Origin: Chaetomium olivaceum
Lineage: Eukaryota > Ascomycota > Sordariomycetes > Sordariales > Chaetomiaceae
NCBI GenBank assembly: GCA_039881045.1
Contig: JAYWVB010000022.1
Coordinates: forward strand, 186,001-250,000
Direction of reading: 5' to 3'
Length of the DNA stretch: 64,000 nucleotides
Positions 1 through 11,600 of the stretch are shown one piece after another. How positions within the stretch are numbered: the stretch's first letter is position 1; every line of letters begins with the position of its first letter. The notes beneath the pieces are model-generated. The model was given only the letters and a program-made list of their open reading frames with translations, searched no databases and had not been told where the DNA came from. A program made the translations under genes and the position numbers.

Positions 1-1970
1 GCTTGCTCTCCAGACCCGAAGCTGTACTCACCAAAACTCCGAAACCGAGGGTTGCGAATACCGAACTACCCTCGGCCACTCCATTTAGATAGCGCGGCAA
101 TTCTGGATCACAGCCGGCTCCTAGCAATAGCTTTCGGCACTCCAGAATACGGCTCAGGTCGGATGCTTGCACTTCGTCGTCGTTAACATCCATCTCCAAT
201 GCTGTCCCCGTGTACACCGAGTCGTCCCCCTCAGATAACGCAATTCGGACACGACCGATGTGGTCCACATCTGCGCCATGCTGAAGTAGAAATCGACAGA
301 TATCCGGCTGCATATTTGCATACTTGACGCCAGTTAGCCGTGCTCGCCACTAAAGGTCTCTAGTAATGATATGCAACTCACGAACAGCAAAGGAGTGCCG
401 AACTCGTCTTGATCTCCCAATGAAGCTTCGCCCCGCATCAACATCTCCTTGAACTCTTCTAGGCGTCCTTGTTCAATCAGGGCAAAAGCCGGCGAGTTTA
501 TGGGCAGAACATTAATAACCGAGATCCGTGTCATGTCGTAGTAGGTCCCCCGGTATTCGTGGCGTTCCCGTGTTGCTAGTTGGAATGCTTTTGACGGAAA
601 TCGAGATACTGGGAGGAATGATATGACCCTTTTAACCTCTGTGATGTCCTCCAGCTCCTCTCCCTCCTCCCCAGAGTTCATGAAATGTTGCATTCCTTGT
701 GCTGAGCGCTTTTGAGCTTTTCCTAGCCTTCTCTCGAATGAGATCACGGACACATTGCCGTGGTCTGTGGGATACAACCTCCTTTTCACGCTCTCTCGGA
801 CTAGGGCACCCGGAGATATTTTCATCTTGCCTTTAGTAGGAGAGTCAGTGTAGATTAAGACAGGGGAGCTGGTGACGGTGACGTACCGGGCCGAGGGTTT
901 ACGGCAATTCGTGACGAAGAGAGAAGTATGCCCTGAAGACATCGCAAGGTTCGTCGCATCTCTTCAACGTCCTCTTGGGTGTGTGTATCGCACCAATGCT
1001 GATACGTTGTTGCAGAAAGGAGAACCTTGTCTGACATCATCTCCTGAAGAAGCTTGACAAGGTTATCGGCAATGTCTTCCGCATCGTTGGAACTGAATAT
1101 CCCCGTTTTGTCTCGAACTGATTCTAACACGGATAGTACACCCTCTAGCAACTTCTTGTACGGCGGAACCTCTCTTGCAGGTGTATTCTCCAAGGTCTCT
1201 CCACCCTCGTCGAGCTGGCCGTTGTCGCGGGCTTTGCCGACGCTAGACCTCTCTTCGAGCAAACGCTTTAAGTTGGCAACTAGGCTTGTGAGTTGATCCA
1301 TACCTCTTATGACCTCGCCATTGTGAGCTGTTGACTGGTCCGAGAAATGAACAAGCTTTTGCATGACTTCGTCGCTCCGAATGGCCGACTCCTGAAAACC
1401 GAGACGGAGATCATCGTTGACCGTCTTCACTGAATCGCGCACGGTGGTTGACAGGGTGACATGTTGGGCGATTAGGGTCGACTGATTGTCTTTGATCGTC
1501 TGGAAGGTAGATAGCTCTTGTCGGGTAGCAGCAAGGGAGTCACGTATCTGGAAGACGGTGTCGCTCTCCAACGCTTGAAGGTAAAGTTTCAAGGTTCCTG
1601 TATCCCGGGTGATGATATTGTTCATCCGACTCAGTTCTTTCTCGCCCAAGAAAGCTCTTAGCCTCTTCAACTGGTTAGAAAACCGTGGCCCCGCATCCGT
1701 CACAGTAAGATTCTGTAGACTCGCAGCAAAAGTTGCGAGATTATCAGCGCAGGATTGGATCTTGACTTGGAAAGCCTGATCTTGGAGCTCGGACACCGCC
1801 CGGCATCTTCCTAGCCTTTCTAGAGTTGACTGGAGGTCTTGGATACCCGTTCGTACTTGGCCGACATGTGTCCCGCTTTCGTCTGAGAGGATCTCGTGTA
1901 TGATTTTGGCGCTCTTAAGACCCAGAACAATGAAAGCAACCACGCTTGCCCCAGCACCGACTGCCTCCAT
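1..1970 (-). CDS. HeLo-like N-terminal / ankyrin-repeat protein (partial, runs off left edge)
   Basis: Three exons are visible on the minus strand: 1970-887, 830-382 and 322-32. Introns lie at 831-886 and 323-381 (GTACGT and GTGAGT donors; CTGAC and CTAAC branch sites), and a further GTGAGT donor at 31-26 shows the gene continues beyond base 1. The first ~35 residues (MEAVGAGASVVAFIVLGLKS...) form a hydrophobic helix like the HeLo-like N-terminal domain of fungal STAND/NLR proteins. About 200 residues of helical, coiled-coil-like sequence follow, then a linker. An ankyrin-type unit (CRFLLQHGADVDHIG) is encoded at about 310-270. No NACHT P-loop occurs in the visible part. The likely role is membrane-associated signalling or incompatibility; this is inferred from domain class only. 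Exon phases agree at both junctions, so the structure is well supported. Confidence 0.75.
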
Positions 1971-2954
1971 TTAGTGTGGCCAAATTGGCTTGTAAAAATC
2001 GGGTTGGAAATTAGACAATACCAAGAATGGTTTTGTGCGGCTCAGACCTCGGGCAGCATTCAATAGTTGCCGTGCGCTGAGGAAAGACGGAGGATCTGGC
2101 GGTTAACAAGAGATTGCGGGGTACGGTTTGTGTGTTTGGCTTATTGTTGCAAACCAAGGCAGCCGCCGCAGCCCGCCGACGAATATGCCTCAGGGACACT
2201 GCATGCCTAAGCGCGGCAGCACAGCCACAAAACACCGATCACTCGGTCGCGAGCTCACTTGAGCCGGTGGGACTCCAAAAGGGGCCGCGTATAAGATCGC
2301 TTTAGCTCAGAGAAAATCAAGGAAAAGCTTTAGAATAAAAGTTGGGGCAACTACGAAGAAAAACGGAGATTTCGTAAGCTTAGATTTGTCTCAGACGACC
2401 ATCTTGTTTTGTGCCTTGATATTAACCGTTACCCATAACGGTGAGGTTGTGCGGCCTTCTCAACGATTCTGTTTGCCTACCTACCTAGGTACCGACTGTC
2501 AGAAAGTGCCGATTTTGACTTTGAGGACCAAAGAAGCGTCAGACCTGGCCAACATGCGCTTGAACATCACAATCCTGGACCGGTTCAGGCGTTGGTCAAA
2601 CGAAACAAAAGCTCACCGGCCACCTTCCGTCGGAGCTGTGTTGTACTCGCTGCGCGGCGGGGGACCACCGCCAATTGTTACCATTTGGTCGACCGTGGAG
2701 TGGACGGTGGTCCTCGTTAGAAATGACCGTGCGGGGTCTATCCTAGGTATTCTTGTTCTCATGGATTCTGCCCGGTGTGGGCGCACCAAAAAAAATGTCA
2801 TTAATTCTCGCCTCTACATTTTCACAGAGTTCTTCCATTTGACTTGGCTCTCATGGCCCCAGGCTCCCTATTTCAAGCCCTTAGATATAGTTAGGGATAG
2901 CCTGGTCAAGAACTCGATATGTGCCCTATATATTCGACTCTCTCTTTATCCATA
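1971..2954. other. intergenic region with degenerate repeat copy
   Basis: No gene is supported here. The stretch holds a truncated copy of a dispersed repeat (about 2590-2741, listed separately), a CCTACCTACCTAGGTACC motif at about 2477-2494 and a TATAAGAT stretch near 2290. The long open frame across 2386-3219 crosses the repeat and has no protein-like features. Confidence 0.5.
2590..2741. repeat. dispersed repeat, short copy A
   Basis: This stretch is clearly similar to 54175-54421. Shared blocks include AAAAGCTCAC(C/A)GGCC, CCGTCGGAG, GACCACCGCCA(A/G)TTGTTACC, ATTTGG and TCTCGTT-like ends. Copy A lacks about 95 bp present in the other copy, and the gap falls between two TCCCG(G)TCGG-like direct repeats. 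It contains a perfect 9-bp inverted repeat, GGACCACCG (2662-2670) and CGGTGGTCC (2705-2713). The element type is unknown. Confidence 0.6.
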
Positions 2955-3726
2955 TCACATTATCTCAGATTCATCATCCACCCTCGCCCACGCGTCGGGC
3001 GGAACCCGCGCCCGCACCCACTCCGCCGGCCCAGGATTCTCCTTTGCAAACCGCACGAGCTCCTCAGTCAGCATCAAGTTGCAAGCCAACGTGTTTCGAA
3101 GCATGCGCTTCAGAACACGTATCTCCTCGTCACGGGACTCGAACACCCTCAGCGGCGGTATCATGCGCGGTGTCCGGCGGTTCAGAAGATGCTCGGGCGG
3201 GATCCGCGTGAAGGGGTAGCTGCGTACCCTGCGGCGTACTCGGCGAGGGAGCGGGTTGTGCACCATGACGCTATAACGGTAAGTCGATTTAAGCAACAGG
3301 GGAGCTGGTTTCAAGGCAGACTAACAATTTCCTCCCCGTCCACCTATACCATACCACCGGCGGATCCGGCGGTAGCGTCTCATCCGGCCCGTGGTGGTCA
3401 ACGAGGAACCAGCACTCGACACTGTCCCAGGCAAACTCGCAGTTGTAATCCCAGCCACGCTCACGGTAGTCGTCAAAGTTGCGCTGCCACACGTACTGGC
3501 AGATTAAATCGTTCATGTGGTCGATCCGCTTGATAGTGCCGGTGGACTTGTCGCCCGGCACGAGATCGGTCCTGGTCTGGACTAGTATCCGGACGGGTCT
3601 GTCAGGCTCGGCGGCGGTGGGGGTGGGGGTGGTGGTGATGGACTCGGTTGGACCCGAAGCAGTTGAAGCATTAACTGCCTCGGGGCTGCGAGGCCCGGAA
3701 TCTTCGTCGCCATTTGGGCTGACCAT
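2955..3726 (-). CDS. hypothetical protein, two exons
   Basis: Exon 1 starts with ATG at 3726 and encodes a Ser/Thr/Pro-rich N-terminus, then a compact Trp/Tyr/Asp-rich segment (ICQYVWQRNFDDYRERGWDY region, with ECWFLVDHHGPDE). An intron of about 73-79 bp ends at acceptor TTATAG (3271-3276). The donor is either GTGGAC (3343) or GTATAG (3349); both keep the frame. Exon 2 (3270-2955) encodes a basic stretch and a predicted helix (RVFESRDEEIRVLKRMLRN). The total is about 230 residues. I do not recognise the family. The in-frame junction and protein-like composition argue for a real gene, but expression evidence is lacking. Confidence 0.5.
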
Positions 3727-4696
3727 TATCGTATAGGTAGTTTTGGGTGACTACGAAAGCGGTCGTTGGGTAATCAATATGTAGACTGAGACGTTTGCAA
3801 GTTGTGTCAGGATGATGGAATCGGTGACGGTTTCGACGAGTGCTGCATGTCTCGGACTCGCTAAATGAGTGTTGGCGCACCCCAGGCCCCCAACACGCAG
3901 AAGGCACGGTGCATGGTGAGATGTAAGGCACACGAAAAGCACAGTACAGGCTATTAAGCCAGGCATCAGGCTCGCTCAAGGTCTAGTTCTGATGCGAGAG
4001 GCCCATTCTGAACCAAATGTGTTCGATTTGACAATAATATTCTCTTTATGAAAACCACTCAACTCTATATAGAATCTATATACATACCATTGTGAGGAAG
4101 CTCGATGTTAAGCGGAATCATGACTAGAACAACACCTAACACTCCTTGTATTGATTGCAAAGAAAATTCTATTTCAAAAGTCTTGCCCCGCCCTAACCTA
4201 TACAATGATCACATGAACATCATTACCTAAGGTACCGTCTCTATCCAACCCAAAACAGAAAAATTGGGCCTTTTCCCGATCCCCCAAAGCCCAGACAAAG
4301 TGAAATCCCAAAACCAGATAGGGCTCGCTCCCGCCAGGTAGGGCTTGTGCCCGCTAGGAGGTCGTGGGAGGTTTGAACGTATGCTAGGGTACCGCGACAG
4401 GTACATAGGTAGGTAACTACCTGAATTAAAGGAAGTAATATCAGCAGATCTTACGACCCAAATCTGCGTTGAATGAGTTCCAGTGGTAGCTGGATGCAAA
4501 GCACTTGATTGAGACAATAAGCAATCTACCACGGCTAAGAAAAACGGTCAGATGGGGACGTAATCCAGGTACTAACCAAGTTGATGCGCAGCGTCTATAA
4601 CTAACAGGTATGTACCTGCTATGTGACTGGCGTCCATCGAATGAGGGGTGCACCTGGCATTCACATCGCAGGTGGTACAGTACCTTACCTAAGTAA
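3727..4696. other. intergenic, locally AT-rich
   Basis: No gene is supported. The sequence is AT-rich from about 4015 to 4220 and carries short CATAGGTAGGTAACTACCTG-type motifs near 4402-4422 and GGTACC sites. It separates the 3' end of the C2H2 gene from the 5' end of the hypothetical gene, both on the minus strand. Confidence 0.4.
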
Positions 4697-5548
4697 TTAC
4701 CGTCTCAATGCCGTGCAGAACTTGTCAACGTGCCGCTTTAGATTGTCATCTCGTGCTTTAAGTTGTTTGAAGCAGTGTGGGCAACGGGCAAAAAGCTTGC
4801 GGTGGACACCGTTAACATGTCGCTCAAGATCCCTCTTTGAGATGAATGTTTTTGCGCAGAGATCCTCGGAACATCGGAACCCACGGTTTCCCCGTGGTCT
4901 GGAGGCCCTGTTAGATAAGTAGGTGGTCAGTATCAGGGGGATGCAAGCCTGTGAGTAGGGTCGAGTTTTTACTCACCTCGGCGGAGGAGATAATGCGGGC
5001 TGTATTCCCTCTGCATTTCTGGGAACGGTCACTTGATCTTCGTCTTGTGAGTGACCGCTCGCATTTTCGGTTTGAACGTCGAGCGCCGTGTAGAAAACAG
5101 CGGATTGCAGTACGAGTTGCGATTTTGAAGCGATGCCGCCGCCATCCAACCGAAAGGATGGCTCGTTCAGAGAGCGACCACCTGCCGAACCCGAAGATGA
5201 CCGAGAAGTGGCGACTTGGCTTGCCAGATAAACCGAGACGGGAAACGACGGGCACCAACCATCCTCCAGCTCCACATCCACATCCCCCGTTCCAGCTCCA
5301 TTTTTCCTTTCCTCGGGGTGCCCGTGAGCCTCTGTCCCAGCCTCGGGTTGAGTCCATAGCAGGAGATCATCCGATTCAATCGGGAAATTTGAGTCCTGAA
5401 ACTCCGGCAGAGGCGGTCCCAGAGGGTCATGACTGCTCAACCAGCCCCCCACTCTTCTTCCATCCTCACCCCCCAGCAACCAAAGTTCGAATAGCCCGGG
5501 GGTCCTTGGGGATTCCGAGTATCCTCCTCGAGCCCCACAGGAGAATTC
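4697..5548 (-). CDS. C2H2 zinc-finger protein (5' end unresolved)
   Basis: The last exon (4907-4697) encodes two zinc fingers near the C-terminus. The first is C-x4-C-x12-H-x4-H (CSEDLCAKTFISKRDLERHVNGVH region) and the second is C-x2-C-x12-H-x4-C. The protein ends TALRR before TAA at 4699-4697. An intron at 4908-4976 (donor GTGAGT, branch CTGAC, acceptor AACAG) joins it in phase to the upstream exon, which is open up to a TGA at 5551-5549. That exon encodes Asp/Glu/Ser/Pro-rich, low-complexity sequence and contains no ATG, so the start must lie in a further upstream exon that I could not place. The finger pair suggests a DNA-binding regulator; target unknown. Confidence 0.65.
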
Positions 5549-5551
5549 TCA

Positions 5552-6487
5552 GAACCCAACCACGGCACACCCCAAAGTCCATTTTCTACTTGACTACTGC
5601 TCCATAACCACGAAATAAGGGTTGAGGGAGGACTGTGAAGGTCCTCCCCCGAAAAACGGGTCTAGACTCAGAAAGAGCCCTACGGCTTGTCTATCGAGTT
5701 GATGAATCGGTTAGGATGGGTTAAGTGAGAGTGGGCTCGGAAGATTGGGGGGAGGGGGAGGGCTTACAGCAAAATGTCGATAGGTACCACCTTCCACTCA
5801 ACGACACCTCAAGCGGTGCAGTTGGGTAAAAAAGATGAGACCAGTAACCCGGGAGAGGAAAGGTGAGAAGAGTAAAATAATTTTCAGGTGAGAAAGGAGG
5901 GAGGCTGCGGACCTCGCACCTGTGCGCTGTCCCGTGTGTGTGTGGCCACACGGGAGCAAGTTGGTCCGACGCAGCCTGGTTGGTTCCAAGAGCCTGCCAA
6001 GAAGCAAAACAAACCACATGGCATGGACTCACAATCAATCTACCAAGAGGACGCAGCTATTCACATTCAGTCGAGCCGAATGCGCCGATGTCCACGTGCA
6101 GGATTGGCCGCTGTCTCTCGGCTCGCGGCCCTTCACAGCCATTTTTGAATTCTGAGGCCAGTTTTGAAGCCAAACATGAGGCGAAACCTGAGGCCAATCT
6201 TGCCGAATCCGGGGACAATCTCATGGTAACGAATGTGCCTAGGTAGGTAGCTTGAAAAGAGGCCATTGTCTTTCCGGACGAACTCACCTTGGAATAAATG
6301 CCACGAGCTCCAGATGTTTTAGATCTGAGTCCATCTTCTGGACTCAAAGGAGTTTCCTGATACTACCCCATGGACGGAATAAATACATAGCCAAAGTCTC
6401 CTTCTCAGATGATGGATGAAGCTATACCAACTCAGACAGAACCCAACCTCATCTACATCAGACACCCGCTAATTCCAGAGTCTCATC
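5552..6487. other. intergenic / 5' region between divergent genes
   Basis: The stretch should hold the missing first exon of the C2H2 gene (minus strand) and the promoter of the small plus-strand gene at 6488. A CCTAGGTAGGTAG motif lies at about 6238-6250 and a possible TATA-like AATAAATACATAG at about 6377-6389. Nothing else is supported. Confidence 0.4.
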
Positions 6488-6937
6488 ATGAAAACACCCT
6501 CGTCCTCCGCTCCTAGACCCCCCAAGCGGCCAGGGCCGGTCAACTCAAAGCATGACGGTTCTCCAAAGCGGCCCAAGACATTGGCTGTCCCCAAGCAGTC
6601 AACCCCCCAGACGAAGACGGATGACGTCTTTCCGGAGGTCTGCAAACACAGACCCACGGACTCATCCATGAATGACACGTCCCGGCAGCCCTATCGTCAG
6701 GTAACTCGCTCCTGGGTCAGCAGCAACCTCATTCAACTGGGCATCAATGGTGCAAGCGGCCAGGATATGACACCTATGGACCGCTGGGCCTATCAGGATA
6801 TTGGGGACGAGATGTGGAATGACGTGCAAGGCGTATACGGGACCTATGGACAGCAGGACGGCGTGGGTGTGGCGGAAGACGGGAGTGTTCAGAGCAGAGC
6901 GGCCATGGATGGTTCAGAGACAAGGGAGCCCATGTAG
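6488..6937 (+). CDS. hypothetical protein, 149 residues
   Basis: This single-exon frame starts ATG AAA ACA CCC and ends TAG at 6937. The first ~40 residues are Pro/Ser/Lys-rich with a basic cluster (SPKRPKT) like a nuclear localisation signal. The middle contains SWVSSNLIQLGINGASGQDM and WAYQDIGDEMWNDVQGVYGTY, which look like folded or conserved sequence. A TATA-like element lies about 100 bp upstream. I do not recognise the family. Composition and start context support a real gene, but a spliced alternative cannot be excluded. Confidence 0.45.
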   Translation: MKTPSSSAPRPPKRPGPVNSKHDGSPKRPKTLAVPKQSTPQTKTDDVFPEVCKHRPTDSSMNDTSRQPYRQVTRSWVSSNLIQLGINGASGQDMTPMDRWAYQDIGDEMWNDVQGVYGTYGQQDGVGVAEDGSVQSRAAMDGSETREPM

Positions 6938-7093
6938 CCGGGCCGCCGGGAATTGGAGATTTGGAGACATGCTTGGAGTTCGCGACGTTGTCAGTTTGAT
7001 ATTACTCGTAGTATCTAGAAGACAATAGAGACCTAAAGCTAGGAGGTTTTCGCCCAATATCGCTCCCATCCACTGACGCCCAAAACACCACCC

Positions 7094-8626
7094 CTAACTA
7101 GTAAACACCCTCACCACCTTATCCACACACCCGGTCGCCACCAACCCCCGAATCTGCACCCCCATCTCCCCACCCCCCCTCCCAACAACACCACAACCAC
7201 CACCCCCTTCAGCACCCCCTACCTTCCTCCCCACCCCCGGCGCCCACCTCAAACACGTCACAAACCCGCCATGGCCCCCCTCCCCACCACCCACCACCAC
7301 CCTCACACACGCACCCCCCTCCGCCAAATCCCAACACCGCACTGTCTTATCATCCCCCACCGACAGCACATACCGCCCGCCCGGATGGAACACCACCCCA
7401 TTCACCCAGTTCTCGTGCCCGACCAGCGTTGCGAAGCACACGCCGGTTGCCGTGTCCCATAGCCGTACCGTCTTGTCGCGTGAGCCTGTGGCTGCGTAGG
7501 CTGTGGTGTTTGTTGCGGGCGGTGGCTTTTTGTGGCCGGCGAGGGCGGCGCGGGGGTGGGGGTAGGAAGCCACGGGCGCAAAGGCGCAGGCTTGGATGCC
7601 GTTGTCGTGACCGGTTAGAATAGGGAGGGGGTCGGTGTCTGGGTTGGTTGAGGCGGTGTTGGTATTGTTTTGGGGGGAGATATCCCACAGACGGGCGGTC
7701 TGGTCGCTGCCGGCGGAGAGGAGGACGCGGCCGTCGGGCGAGGGGCAGATGGTGCGCACCCAGCCCGTGTGGCCGGTCAGGGTGCGCAGGCAGTAGCCTG
7801 TAGTGGCGTCCCAGAGGCGGAGGGTCTTGTCGCCGCTGGCGCTGGCGAGGAGGTTGGTGGGCCCTGGGGTGGGTATGAAGCGGACTGCGCTGATGCTGTG
7901 CTCGTGGCCGGTGAGGGTGCGGATGTTCTTGTAGTCTTCGGCGGGATCCCAGAGTTTGATGGTGGAGTCGGAGCTGCAGGAGGCGAGGAGAATGGCGCCG
8001 GAGGGCCCGCCATAGTCGACGTCTAGTACGCCTTTGGTATGGCCTTTGAGGGTGCGCTCTAGCTCGCCTAACTCCCAGTCCCAGATTCTGATGGTGTAGT
8101 CGTCGGAGCCGGAAGCGAGGACTGAGAAGGTTGGGTGGAAGGCCAGACAATTGACGATGGCTTGGTGAGATTCAAGCAAATATCGAGGGGGTGATTGAGG
8201 AAGCCATTCGGCGGGATCCTGGGGTTTGGTGAGGGGCGCGGATGTTGCGCTGTCCACCTCGACTTGTAAGACGTTATTTCGGAATTCAAGGTCCATGACC
8301 TGGTGACTTGTTAGTACCTGGGTCCTTTTGGTAACTACCAAAACCAATTATCAAATGCCATACCTTTTTTTGTAGCCGGGCTGCACCTGTCCATTTCTTC
8401 TCCAGGAGTGTTTGATACTTGGCTGCCGTCTCTGTATCAAATGCATCTTCTCCAAGACCTGACTCTGCACGCAGGGTAGCGGCAACAGAAGGTAAGTTGT
8501 TTGCCGAGAGGTACGCAATGATCGACTTGTGTCTTTCAGATGGTGTTAGAGTTAAGTGCGGAAGAGCTTAGCGTAGCAGACTTACAGCTCATCGGCTTGC
8601 CGGCCGGTCAATATACCACTCATCAT
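7094..8626 (-). CDS. lis1: LIS1/NudF (Pac1) dynein regulator, WD40 protein
   Basis: There are three exons: 8626-8586, 8532-8364 and 8299-7094. Introns lie at 8533-8585 and 8300-8363, with in-phase junctions and a CTAAC branch site in the second; the product is about 471 residues. The N-terminus (ADELHKSIIAYLSANNLPSV) is a LisH dimerisation motif, followed by LLEKKWTGAARLQKK leading into the coiled coil and VMDLE. Seven WD40 repeats follow, with repeated GH...D...RLWD patterns from about residue 110 onward. The length fits fungal LIS1. It binds dynein with NudE/NudC partners and supports nuclear migration and hyphal growth; this is family knowledge. The C-terminal repeats contain Gly-rich insertions near residues 410-450, unusual for the blade but common in GC-rich fungi. 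No frame breaks. Confidence 0.93.
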
Positions 8627-11600
8627 GAGTCCTTCGTCAACTTTACTTAAAGCCAAACCTCTCATCAGTTGATGTTTCTTGCAACATTCAATGACCGCCG
8701 TTTGCAGAGCAAACATACCTTGTGATGGCCTGCATGCTGCATTCGCTAGTCGCTATGGCAACCGCCAACGCATCAACAAGGGGCTGAAGTTGATACTTTT
8801 CTTTCACCAATAACCAGAGAATTGTTGGATTCGCCATATGGAACTGTCTTGCGGAAACCAGTGTTGGAAGTTGTGGCGCTTGAAACACGGAAGCCTGGTT
8901 GCCGATGCTTTAGTGTCAGAGGTGTTCCAGAGGCTGAACAAGAAGCTATTAAAAGGAGGCCAGGGCGATGCCCGCCACTGAGAGGGAAATCAATCAATTC
9001 TTTCTCCCGATCTTTCCGTCTGAATGTCGTTTCCAACAAGAATAGGGTCATGGTTTTTCTCATCGCACATAGCTTTTGTGAAGCCGCTAATGCGGATGTA
9101 ATTGCAAGTTGGGAATATCTGGCCGCATTCCCTAAACAACATCACATTGATTCTATTCTATGTAGGATGGGTCCGTGGATAATAAAAGAGACTCTGATAA
9201 AACCCTTCCTATTATCGAGGAGATTAGAGCATTAGACCTATCAACTAAAGATACTAGAAGTAGACACGGAATTCAAACACGGTACGAAAATGCAAAAGAG
9301 AGAATCCAGAAGGTTTTACGAGTCGCAATATTAGGTTGTCATCCGTGCTTGTAAAGCACAGATAGCCAACCTACCTATCTACATAAGGTACCTACCTAGG
9401 TAGGCAGGTTATATAGTGTCTTGTTGAACTAGTTGTTGTTCCACGTGGAAACTCCAATTCTCGATGCTCAAATCCGTACTAGAAATTCTCTTCGTACCGT
9501 AGTTCCTCCTGGTACTCCGCAACTACGTGGTAGTTTTGTATCATGTCAACCCGAAACCCGCTGCCCGTTACTAACACCTGGAAAAGTCACACCGAAGAGA
9601 GCATCAAACAGTAAGAATGAACAGCTATTAATTCACACTCGCATGGTGTCTTGATTATCCCGGGTGTTTTTCGAGAGATAAAAGTTGTCAAATGAACCTA
9701 CACAACACCGAGCTCAAGCCCAGCCAGTGATCCCTAAGGCTTCTTGAAACTTATATCGACTAAGAAGCCTCCCAGTGGGTATTTCCCCAGTAAGCTTGGT
9801 TGTCTCTATAAAACAACTTGCCTTGATGACTCAATTTGTATCCCAGCTAACCTATAGGCAATGCTCGTACTATAGTACCATCTTCAGAGTATGATGAGAT
9901 AAGTTGTACATACCACTTAACTCCACAATGTGTTCAAGTTGCCCACAGCTAAATTAAACCGTTATTGATAGGTGCTGTCAAGAGAGGGAAGCCGAGGATA
10001 GTTCCTTCAAACCTCGTACCGCTAAGCGCCGGTCTAGGGGGGTTCAAAATCTAGAGTCGTCAACCCGAAGCGCATCACCGACACGCCAGAACCAGAAACC
10101 GGTTCCTCTCCGACCTTTAATTCGCCGTGACTTTCCCCTCCGCACCGCCAACGGCCCTCTAATTTGCATCTCCAGATTGACACATGCACCGGCACACACT
10201 CGACACGTTCAAATGTCGGTACGTTGAGCCGAACCGTCATTGCAACCTCGACCCCAATATTACCCTATTGGCTACCGGGCATGCGCTCGTCGGAGAGAAA
10301 GGGAATCCAAGCGGGGGAGACACACACAAACACATGGAAACACACCCACACTCGGCCGCTTCCCGCTTCCGCGTGCCTCGCCTTTTTTACCAGTTTAATA
10401 AACCTCCGTTTGCCCCTCTGACGGGTTTGGGCGGCTGGTGGCTACTAGGCTGGCCGACTGGCTGGGCTGGTTTTGCGCTCTTGACGTGGCCCAAATGCTC
10501 CTTTTGCCCTTAGAGGCGTCCCTCGATCATCAGCCTGTTTGCTTTTAGCCCGTCAAAGCCCCTCCACCCCCACAATGTTAGGATTGCAGGCCTGGAACAG
10601 TTTGCAGTTTGGTTTTCTGCGGGCGGGGGGATTGGTTTGTGTTTAAATGAACGTCACAGCGGGGGCAGCCGAAAGAAGCAGGTCGGTAGGTGGCTTTGGT
10701 GCTGAAACAGGCAGGGTGTATCGATATTGGGAATGTCCGCTCTGGCTGGTTTTCACCAGTCTTAGGCGTCATAATTTTGATTTCGTCGCGGGGAAGTCAT
10801 TCGGCGGAACTGAATGGCATCACACGTGTAGCTAACCATATGAGAATCCAGGAGTTCAACGCGAGTTCGTATGCGGCCGCGGAGGTGCACTGTGGATCGA
10901 CAAGCCAGGTTGAAGCAGGAGCTGCGCGTGGTGGCGTGTCAATCCTGGTTACTTTGCGAGTGGATTGAGCGATGCTTGACTGAGGGAAGGAATTCGATTG
11001 ATTAGGGGACCAGTCAGAAGGTGTCAGTGGTGTTCTCTGCTCAGTCCCTGCTCGGAGGCTCTTCCGTCGATGGCCTCTGCGGGCCCCCTTGGACCAAAAA
11101 CTCAGCATGGCCCTGGCCCACCAACGATCATCAGGTTCAGCGCGACTCTGGTTGATCCAGGATCTGAGGTGGTAGTGGCCGGAATAGGGTCGCATCAATG
11201 TAGCAACGGGTGTGGGGGAACATGCTGTGTCTGGAGCTGTTGACCTGTCTAACCCCCTTAGGATGACACTCTGGGGAAGCAATCGGCACGGAGGCGAACA
11301 GCTCGGCAGCCATCCGACGGCGCAGCCTGGTTACCATGCTCCATGCCCGCTTGAAACTGACCGCCGCGCATAAAAAGATGCGGTGCCTTTTGCAAAGACG
11401 TCCAGGTACAGACCCCTTCCATCCGATGCGGATAATAGTCGGATAGACAAGGGCAATATGTTAATGCGGAAGCTGGAAAGGCAGGCGGATCGAATCGAGC
11501 CGTGTAACTCTCGATTGCAGCTGGGTTCGGTTGCACAGCGTAATTATTGCTGACCATGTGAGCCTTTCCAGTTGGGGAGCCACTCACAGCAGGCCCTGGC

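Noticed and set aside
2386..3219. 277-codon open frame, plus strand
   Set aside because: It crosses the dispersed repeat and antisense to a better-supported gene, and shows no domain or conserved-looking sequence.
10030..10060. GGGGTTCAAAATC resembling a tRNA B box
   Set aside because: No paired T-stem and no acceptor arm.
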